A DNA stretch of 64,000 nt from an uncultured Pelagibacteraceae bacterium (GTDB taxonomy: Bacteria; Pseudomonadota; Alphaproteobacteria; Pelagibacterales; Pelagibacteraceae), in contig CACNUU010000002.1 of NCBI GenBank assembly GCA_902623735.1, forward strand, positions 62,001 to 126,000. The letters are read 5' to 3'. Positions 58,767 through 64,000 of the stretch are shown in pieces. Numbering within the stretch: the first letter of the stretch is position 1; each line of letters starts with the position of its first letter. The notes below the pieces were generated by a model. It worked only from the letters and a program-made list of their open reading frames with translations, made no database searches and was not told where the DNA came from. Both the position numbers and the translations under genes were made by a program.

Positions 58767-59322
58767 GAGATCTTTTAGACAAAATTCTTTGTAAAGTTCT
58801 TCTATGCATTTTCAATCGTCTAGCAGTTTCAGACACATTTCTGTTACATAATTCAAAAACTCGATGTATATGTTCCCATTTTACTCTGTCTGCTGACATT
58901 GGATTTTCTGGTGGTGCAGCTTTTTTTGATGGATCTGCTAATAATGCTTTTTCCACATCATCGGCGTCAGCTGGCTTAGCTAAATAATCAATTGCGCCCT
59001 CTTTAATAGCTGCTACAGCGGTAGGGATATTTCCATATCCTGTGAGCATAATTATTCTACTTGATGAATTACTAGACTGAATTTCTTTTACTACCTCTAA
59101 TCCATTGCCATCATTTAATCTCAAATCTACTACAGCAAAACCTGGTTTTTTGGCTTTGACTGATTCGATACCTTTTCGTACACCCTCAGCTTGAATAACT
59201 TCAAATCCCTTTTTTTCCATTGCTCTTGCTAATCTCTCCCTAAATGGATTATCATCATCAACGATTAGAAGGGATTTGTTATCAAAATCACTCAAATTTT
59301 GTAGTGTTGCTTCGTTTTTCAT
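58759..59322 (-). CDS. regA: response regulator RegA/ActR (PrrA-type)
   Basis: Redox-responsive regulator of the RegA/ActR/PrrA family. From the ATG at 59322 (MKNEATLQNL) it is 187 residues: receiver with phospho-acceptor Asp66 in AVVDLRLNDGNG, Thr in MLTGYGN, Lys in YLAKP, then a Pro-rich linker (138-142) and a Fis-type helix-turn-helix (RNVSETARRLKMHRRTLQRIL). An upstream in-frame ATG at 59352 is less likely. The partner kinase RegB is not in the window. It is divergent from the polyamine operon across a 151-base gap with a strong inverted repeat. Confidence 0.9.
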   Translation of the reverse strand: MKNEATLQNLSDFDNKSLLIVDDDNPFRERLARAMEKKGFEVIQAEGVRKGIESVKAKKPGFAVVDLRLNDGNGLEVVKEIQSSNSSSRIIMLTGYGNIPTAVAAIKEGAIDYLAKPADADDVEKALLADPSKKAAPPENPMSADRVKWEHIHRVFELCNRNVSETARRLKMHRRTLQRILSKRSPK

Positions 59323-59350
59323 CAATAAATATATGGTCATTTTTTTCCAC

Positions 59351-59396
59351 AATTCAATAGGTTATTATTTTCTTTACATTGAATAACTATTGAATT
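59351..59396. repeat. 15-bp inverted repeat between regA and the polyamine operon
   Basis: Left arm AATTCAATAG-G-TTATT (59351-59366, with one extra G at 59361) and right arm AATAACTATTGAATT (59382-59396) are exact reverse complements apart from that G. The loop is 15 bases. Because the flanking genes diverge, it is not a terminator for either; an operator or leader hairpin is the likelier explanation. Seen directly; function inferred. Confidence 0.85.
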
Positions 59397-59451
59397 AATT
59401 GCTCGAAATATTAAAGTTTTTTCTTAAATAAAAAGCTTTTTTTTTGTTAAA

Positions 59452-59465
59452 TTTTTTTTGGGGGG
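59452..59465 (+). other. T8-G6 tract ahead of the decarboxylase start
   Basis: Eight Ts followed by six Gs sit just 8 bases before the ATG at 59474, in a genome where runs of G are rare. The G6 could act as a weak ribosome-binding site by G-U pairing with anti-Shine-Dalgarno, with the ATG at 8 bases. The homopolymer pair is also a slippage-prone site; whether its length varies is unknown. Confidence 0.6.
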
Positions 59466-59473
59466 CATATTAG

Positions 59474-60658
59474 ATGCAAAAATTTAAGTCAGTTGAAGAC
59501 TTAGTTAATCAACTGAGACCAGATAAACCTGTTTATTGTATCAGAAAGAAATCAATTCTTTCTGCATCAAGCTTTTTTCAAAAAAAGTTTCCCGGCAAAA
59601 TTTTATATGCGGTGAAAACCAATCCAAATTCTGAGGTAATTAAAACTCTAGTTAAAAGTGGTATAAACCAATTTGATGTCGCTTCAATTGAAGAAATTAA
59701 ATCTGTAAGAAAATTCAGTCAATCTGCAAAGTGTTCTTTTATGCACACTGTCAAAAGTAGAGAAAGTATTAAAGATGCATATTTCAAATATGATATTAAA
59801 ACTTATGCACTTGATACAAAAGATGAATTAATAAAAATTATAGAAAGCACAAGTGGTGCAAAAGATCTTGAACTTTTTGTAAGAGTTTCTGTTTCAAATG
59901 AACATGCTGAAATTGATTTATCAAAAAAATTTGGGGCACTCAATTCTGAAGCTGCAGGATTACTGAGATTAGTTAAACAATATGCAAAAAAAATTGGATT
60001 AAGTTTTCATGTGGGTTCTCAATGTATGCACCCAATTTCCTACAGCAAAGGAATAACTGAAATAGGTAATTTGATAAAAAAAACAAAAATCATTCCAAAT
60101 TACATTAATGTTGGTGGTGGTTTTCCAACCATATACCCTGATCTTATTCCACAATCATTAGATAATTATTTTAATGAAATTAATAAAAGTTTAGAAAGTC
60201 TAAAATTATCAAATTTGACTGAAATTATTTGTGAACCAGGTAGAGCTTTAGTTGCTGAAAGCGGGTCAACTATTGTGAGGGTAAATTTAAGAAAAAAACA
60301 AAAACTTTATATTAATGATGGTACTTATGGTACACTCTTTGATGGAGGTACTCCAAACATTGTTTTTCCATCGAAAATGATTAAAGATACTTCAAATAAA
60401 ATTATTTCAAAAAAATTAACAGCCTTTGATTTTTATGGTCCTACTTGTGATAGTATGGATTATATGAAAGGTCCTTTTCTGTTACCAAATAATATAAAAG
60501 AAAATGATTATATAGAGCTTGGTCAATTAGGTGCATACGGATTAACATTTAGAACACAGTTTAATGGTTTTTATTCTGACGAAATATATGAAGTAGAGGA
60601 CAGTCCGATAATGAGCCTTTACAACAAAGATATCGGTAAAGCCACATTAGTTGCTTAA
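59474..60658 (+). CDS. ornithine/lysine decarboxylase (fold III, PLP-dependent)
   Basis: Alanine-racemase-fold decarboxylase, 394 residues, producing putrescine (or cadaverine) from ornithine (or lysine). Lys48 in ILYAVKTNPN forms the PLP Schiff base; HVGSQC, CEPGRALVAESG and the cross-subunit Cys325 in YGPTCDSMD are conserved, as is GAYGLTFRTQFNGF. The specificity element cannot be decided by eye. The following two genes make a polyamine operon: the stop overlaps the next ATG by one base. Confidence 0.9.
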   Translation: MQKFKSVEDLVNQLRPDKPVYCIRKKSILSASSFFQKKFPGKILYAVKTNPNSEVIKTLVKSGINQFDVASIEEIKSVRKFSQSAKCSFMHTVKSRESIKDAYFKYDIKTYALDTKDELIKIIESTSGAKDLELFVRVSVSNEHAEIDLSKKFGALNSEAAGLLRLVKQYAKKIGLSFHVGSQCMHPISYSKGITEIGNLIKKTKIIPNYINVGGGFPTIYPDLIPQSLDNYFNEINKSLESLKLSNLTEIICEPGRALVAESGSTIVRVNLRKKQKLYINDGTYGTLFDGGTPNIVFPSKMIKDTSNKIISKKLTAFDFYGPTCDSMDYMKGPFLLPNNIKENDYIELGQLGAYGLTFRTQFNGFYSDEIYEVEDSPIMSLYNKDIGKATLVA

Positions 60659-61701
60659 TGTCTCAAAAAAAAAATTTAGGCCATAATAGCAAAAAAGATT
60701 TTCTTAAAAATCCAGTTGAACATATAGATATAACTTCATTTGACTCAAGAAAAATAATTTCTTCAATGGAAAAAATGTCATTTGTATCAAGAGAAACTGC
60801 AAACGCTGCAAATATTTATAATGAAATGCTTGCAGATAAAGATTGCACAATATTTTTAACATTGGCTGGATCAACATCTGCGGCTGGATGTATGAATATT
60901 TACAGAGATTTAGTAAAATACAATATGGTTGATGCAATCATAGCCACTGGAGCTTCAATTATTGATATGGATTTTTTTGAAGCACTTGGATTTAAACACT
61001 ATCAAGGCTCCCAATTCCAAGATGATAAGGAATTGAGAAAAAATTATATAGATAGAATTTATGATACGTATATTGATGAAGATGAGCTTCAAATATGTGA
61101 CAAAAAAATTTGCGAAATTGCAGATAATTTAGAACCTAGAAGTTATACTTCTAGAGAGTTTATCAATGAAATGGGTAAATATTTGAAAAAAAATTCAGTT
61201 AAAAAAGACTCATTAATAGAAACCGCTTTTGACAATAATGTTCCAATATTCTGCCCAGCTTTTACCGACTCCAGCGCTGGTTTTGGATTAGTTATACATC
61301 AAGAAAAAAATCCAAAACAACATATGACGATAGACTCAATCAGAGAATTCCGTGAATTGACCGAGATTAAAATTCAATCAAAAGGATCAGGTCTTTTTAT
61401 GATTGGGGGTGGGGTACCGAAAAATTTTATACAAGATACAATTATATGTGCAGAATTATTAGGAAAAGAAGTTGATATGCATAAATATGCTATTCAAATC
61501 ACGGTTGCCGACTCAAGGGATGGTGCTTGCAGTAGTTCAACTTTGAAAGAGGCAAGCTCGTGGGGTAAGGTAGATGTAACAAAAGAACAAATGGTTTTCG
61601 CGGAGGCAACAAGTGTACTGCCACTAATAGCAAGTGATGCTTACCATAAAGGAAAATGGAAAAATAGGGATAGAAAAAATTTTTCTAAAATTTTTGGATA
61701 A
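60658..61701 (+). CDS. deoxyhypusine-synthase-like enzyme (probable homospermidine synthase)
   Basis: A 347-residue member of the deoxyhypusine synthase family. Eukaryotic and archaeal enzymes move an aminobutyl group from spermidine to eIF5A; bacteria lack eIF5A, and bacterial homologues have been shown to make sym-homospermidine from spermidine and putrescine. The catalytic Lys304 in SSWGKVD and the NAD-binding region TGASIIDMD and GLFMIGGGVPK are conserved. The adjacent decarboxylase and agmatinase make a polyamine product the likelier role. Confidence 0.87.
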   Translation: MSQKKNLGHNSKKDFLKNPVEHIDITSFDSRKIISSMEKMSFVSRETANAANIYNEMLADKDCTIFLTLAGSTSAAGCMNIYRDLVKYNMVDAIIATGASIIDMDFFEALGFKHYQGSQFQDDKELRKNYIDRIYDTYIDEDELQICDKKICEIADNLEPRSYTSREFINEMGKYLKKNSVKKDSLIETAFDNNVPIFCPAFTDSSAGFGLVIHQEKNPKQHMTIDSIREFRELTEIKIQSKGSGLFMIGGGVPKNFIQDTIICAELLGKEVDMHKYAIQITVADSRDGACSSSTLKEASSWGKVDVTKEQMVFAEATSVLPLIASDAYHKGKWKNRDRKNFSKIFG

Positions 61702-61706
61702 ATAAA

Positions 61707-62588
61707 TTGGAATATCTTTCAAATAAAAAAGGATTTCTTGGAATTGATAATAAATTCAATTTTAAAGAAAAGGTTATAATAATTCCATTTGGCTTGGAAA
61801 AAACTGTTAGTTATGGCAGTGGAACTAGAAATGGACCAAAAGAGATAATTAGAGCGTCTCACCAAGTTGAACTTTATGATGAAGAAATGAAGTGTGAACC
61901 CTACAAAAAAATAGGTATCAAAACTTTAAAACCTTTCAAAATTAATAAAAATTTAGATTCATCTCTAAAAAAAATAGCAAGCATTAATAAGAAAATTTTA
62001 GATAAAAAACTTTTTCCAATGACATTTGGGGGTGAACATTCAATAACTCCAGGATGTATAAAACCTTTTGTCAAGAGATTTAAAAAAATTTGTTTGTTAC
62101 ACTTTGATGCTCATGCAGATTTAAGAAATAGTTATAATGGTGAAAAATATTCTCATGCATCTGCCATCAGAAGATGTTTAGATCATAAAAATGTATCTAT
62201 AATTTCATTTGGAATAAGAAATATTTCAAAAAGTGAAATACCTTTTTTAAAGAAAAATAAATCAAGAATAAATATTTTTTGGGCTAAAGATAAAGCTAAA
62301 TGGAGTATGAAAAGTTTTAAACAATTGATAAAAAATAAAACTGTATACTTAACTTTTGATGTAGATGGATTAGATTCTAGCATTATGCCAGCAACTGGAA
62401 CTCCTGAGCCTGGCGGATTACTTTGGGATGAAACTTTAAATATAATAAGAATAGCTGCCAAAAATTCAAACATAGTAGGTGCAGATATTAATGAGCTATC
62501 TCCAATAAAAGGTTTTAACTCATATAATTTCTTGGTTGCTAAATTAGCTTATAAGATTTTGTCTTACAAATATCTTTATAAAATCTAA
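61707..62588 (+). CDS. speB: agmatinase (arginase/ureohydrolase family)
   Basis: Dinuclear manganese ureohydrolase, 293 residues. All metal ligands are visible: His111 in GGEHS, Asp134, His136 and Asp138 in FDAHADLR, Asp218 and Asp220 in FDVDGLDSSIMP, then TGTPEPGG. Agmatine to putrescine is the usual activity, consistent with the polyamine context; arginase-like or guanidinobutyrase activity cannot be excluded. The only suitable start is a TTG at 61707, 5 bases after the previous stop; there is no ATG nearby. Its stop shares CTAA with the convergent gene. Confidence 0.85.
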   Translation: MEYLSNKKGFLGIDNKFNFKEKVIIIPFGLEKTVSYGSGTRNGPKEIIRASHQVELYDEEMKCEPYKKIGIKTLKPFKINKNLDSSLKKIASINKKILDKKLFPMTFGGEHSITPGCIKPFVKRFKKICLLHFDAHADLRNSYNGEKYSHASAIRRCLDHKNVSIISFGIRNISKSEIPFLKKNKSRINIFWAKDKAKWSMKSFKQLIKNKTVYLTFDVDGLDSSIMPATGTPEPGGLLWDETLNIIRIAAKNSNIVGADINELSPIKGFNSYNFLVAKLAYKILSYKYLYKI

Positions 62589-63133
62589 ATAGGTTTGAAT
62601 GTTTTTAACAATAGCCTAAATGGAATTAACATCATTAATGCCACAAATATCTTTACTACAAGATCTCCAAAAGCCAATGTAAACCATGGTATGCTCGTTC
62701 CATAAAAAGAAATGGAAAAAAATAAGTAAGTATCAACTGTTGAGCCTATTATTGAGGAAGTTAATGGAGCTATAAACCATTTTTTTTTTCTCAAGTTATC
62801 AAATATTTGAACATCTATAAGTTGAGCCATCAAAAAAGCAGTTCCAGATCCAATTGCAATTCTGATCGATATATAATCTGCAAAATCTGTAGAAAATAAA
62901 ATAGTAAATCCAATTCCTATTAAGAAACCTAGATAAACTATTTTTCTTGCTACGAATTTTCCATATGATCTATTTGCAAGATCTGTAATTAAAAATGCTA
63001 TTGGATAACTAAAGGCTCCATAAGTTAATAATTCGTTTAATCCATAAAAATTTACGGGAAATTGAACAAGATAGTTTGAAGATAAAACAACTGCTCCCAT
63101 CAAAAATGATAGGAGAATAAAGGATTTTTTCAT
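62585..63133 (-). CDS. yhhQ: queuosine precursor transporter (YhhQ family)
   Basis: A 182-residue membrane protein with about six hydrophobic segments of the YhhQ (DUF165/VUT) family, which imports queuosine precursors such as preQ0/preQ1. Visible hallmarks are TYGAFSYPIAFLITDLANRSYGK, IGSGTAFLMAQLIDVQIFD and SSIIGSTVDTYLFFSI. Its start overlaps the rpmB stop by one base. Suggests queuosine from imported precursor. Confidence 0.9.
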   Translation of the reverse strand: MKKSFILLSFLMGAVVLSSNYLVQFPVNFYGLNELLTYGAFSYPIAFLITDLANRSYGKFVARKIVYLGFLIGIGFTILFSTDFADYISIRIAIGSGTAFLMAQLIDVQIFDNLRKKKWFIAPLTSSIIGSTVDTYLFFSISFYGTSIPWFTLAFGDLVVKIFVALMMLIPFRLLLKTFKPI

Positions 63134-63447
63134 TAGGCTTGTTTAGATTGAACTAGTTTTTTTTGATATGGTGATTTTAATAATAAACTTTTTTTTAATT
63201 TTTTTAATCTTGGAGATAAATTTTTATTTTTTACACTTTTTAAAAAACCATCAAAACTTCCTTTTTTATCAACAGATCTTACACCGGCATTACTTACAGT
63301 GAGTTTTAGACTTCTTTTAAGTAGCTCACTTGTAAATTTCACTTTTTTTAAATTTGGCAAAAATCTTCTCTTTGTCTTGTTGTTAGCATGACTAACATTA
63401 TGACCCTTCAGTGGTATTTTTCCAGTTAATTCACATTTTTTTGACAT
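63133..63447 (-). CDS. rpmB: 50S ribosomal protein bL28
   Basis: Large-subunit ribosomal protein, 104 residues, very basic. [29 protein letters not shown] is the family N-terminus (elements [21 protein letters not shown] quoted) with [17 protein letters not shown] following. The C-terminal extension of about 30 residues is longer than in E. coli (78 residues), as in other alphaproteobacteria. It is followed by yhhQ with a one-base overlap. Confidence 0.96.
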   Translation of the reverse strand: MSKKCELTGKIPLKGHNVSHANNKTKRRFLPNLKKVKFTSELLKRSLKLTVSNAGVRSVDKKGSFDGFLKSVKNKNLSPRLKKLKKSLLLKSPYQKKLVQSKQA

Positions 63448-63498
63448 AAAACAGGGTCTATATAAAAGGAGATATTGATGACGTCAAGTTTAATACAA

Positions 63499-64000
63499 TT
63501 AAGTATTTGTTTTTTTTCCAATTATTTCACTAAAATTTTTGACATCATCTTTTAATAACAATTCTCTTAGTTCTTTTTTGATCATACTCACAATATTAGG
63601 GCCTCTGTAAACCATACCGGTATATAACTGTATATAGTTTGCTCCAGCAAGAAATTTTTCGTAAGCACTTGCGCCAGAGTCTACTCCACCCACTCCTATA
63701 ATCTTTATTTTGCCTTGAAGAGATTTAAAGAATTTATTTATCAAAATAGTTGATTTACTTTTGATAGGTTTTCCAGATAATCCACCTTTTTGATGTTTCT
63801 GAATATTGTTTAAACTTTCTCGTGTAGAATCTGATGTATTGGATACTATCACTCCTTTAACGTTATTACTTAAAAGAACATTTGATATTTCATCTATTTC
63901 ACTGTTTTTGATATCCGGAGAGACTTTGACAACAATAGGAATTTTTGAGTCGAGATTTTTTTTTTCTTTTTCTATATTCTTTAAAAGATCGTCTAATTGT
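63499..64000 (-). CDS. pyrD: dihydroorotate dehydrogenase (class 2), N-terminus beyond window
   Basis: Quinone-linked, membrane-associated flavoenzyme of pyrimidine synthesis. The frame is open to the window edge (64000), giving about 166 C-terminal residues. The visible part holds IPIVVKVSPDI, GVIVSNTSDSTR, KGGLSGKPI, the FMN-binding IKIIGVGGVDSGASAYEKFLAGANYIQLYTG and YRGPNIV, all class 2 features. The N-terminal membrane-associating part is outside. It precedes rpmB in the reverse direction with a 51-base gap. Confidence 0.93.
   Translation of the reverse strand, partial: QLDDLLKNIEKEKKNLDSKIPIVVKVSPDIKNSEIDEISNVLLSNNVKGVIVSNTSDSTRESLNNIQKHQKGGLSGKPIKSKSTILINKFFKSLQGKIKIIGVGGVDSGASAYEKFLAGANYIQLYTGMVYRGPNIVSMIKKELRELLLKDDVKNFSEIIGKKTNT

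Overview
The window is a gene-dense, very AT-rich stretch (roughly 30% GC by eye) of a streamlined alphaproteobacterium, most likely a SAR11 / Pelagibacterales marine bacterium. The inference rests on low GC, Lys/Asn/Ile-rich proteins, near-absent intergenic DNA, alphaproteobacterial families (DUF2093, DUF3035/BamF-like, ChvG/ChvI, RegA/ActR, AmgK-MurU) and the gene content. No mobile element, CRISPR, tRNA, rRNA or prophage was seen. No stretch over 300 bases lacks a gene; the longest gap (about 23105-23387) holds a possible 38-codon basic ORF.

Layout. 1-2575 (minus): cytochrome aa3 oxidase subunits II and I (I cut by the window edge) and rsmE. 2593-5710 (plus): 2-haloacid dehalogenase-like HAD, a 62-residue Cys-tailed protein, DoxX, pirin, quinone reductase. 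6111-5707 (minus): small membrane protein. 6163-11781 (plus): ubiA, then a tightly overlapping lipid A/LPS block msbA-waaA-lpxK-acyltransferase. 11784-13828: DUF2093, purD, rsmD. 20220-13819 (minus): HAD phosphatase, ribF, ileS, lspA, BamF-like lipoprotein, compact pgi. 20345-22319: groES-groEL with a sigma-32-type promoter and a terminator. 22430-31022: methyltransferase, typA, a membrane protein, tldD/pmbA and hypotheticals. 34351-31053 (minus): DapA-family aldolase, cfa, a strikingly basic coiled-coil protein. 34390-38452: glycosyltransferase 9, J-domain protein, oligopeptidase B, and hsp20 with a heat-shock promoter plus a probable ROSE-type RNA thermometer. 38493-43927: purine permease and phosphoribosyltransferase, DNA glycosylase, EamA transporter, msrA, sseA. 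43933-47931: RND efflux pair. 47921-58114 (mostly minus): lytic transglycosylase, VanZ-like, gpmA (plus), murU-amgK-tsaE-ahcY-chvG-chvI-polA. 58215-64000: bioY, regA, a polyamine operon (decarboxylase, deoxyhypusine-synthase-like enzyme, agmatinase), queuosine precursor transporter, rpmB and partial pyrD.

Themes. Envelope biogenesis (lipid A, lipoproteins, peptidoglycan recycling, envelope-stress two-component system), proteostasis (GroESL, Hsp20, TldD/PmbA, oligopeptidase B), nucleotide salvage and polyamines. Of 15 convergent gene junctions, 10 overlap at their 3' ends, two are separated by 1-2 bases, and only three carry an intrinsic-terminator hairpin. Divergent start codons lie as close as 15 bases. 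The most interesting signals are non-coding: the hsp20 leader and a 15-bp inverted repeat upstream of the polyamine operon.
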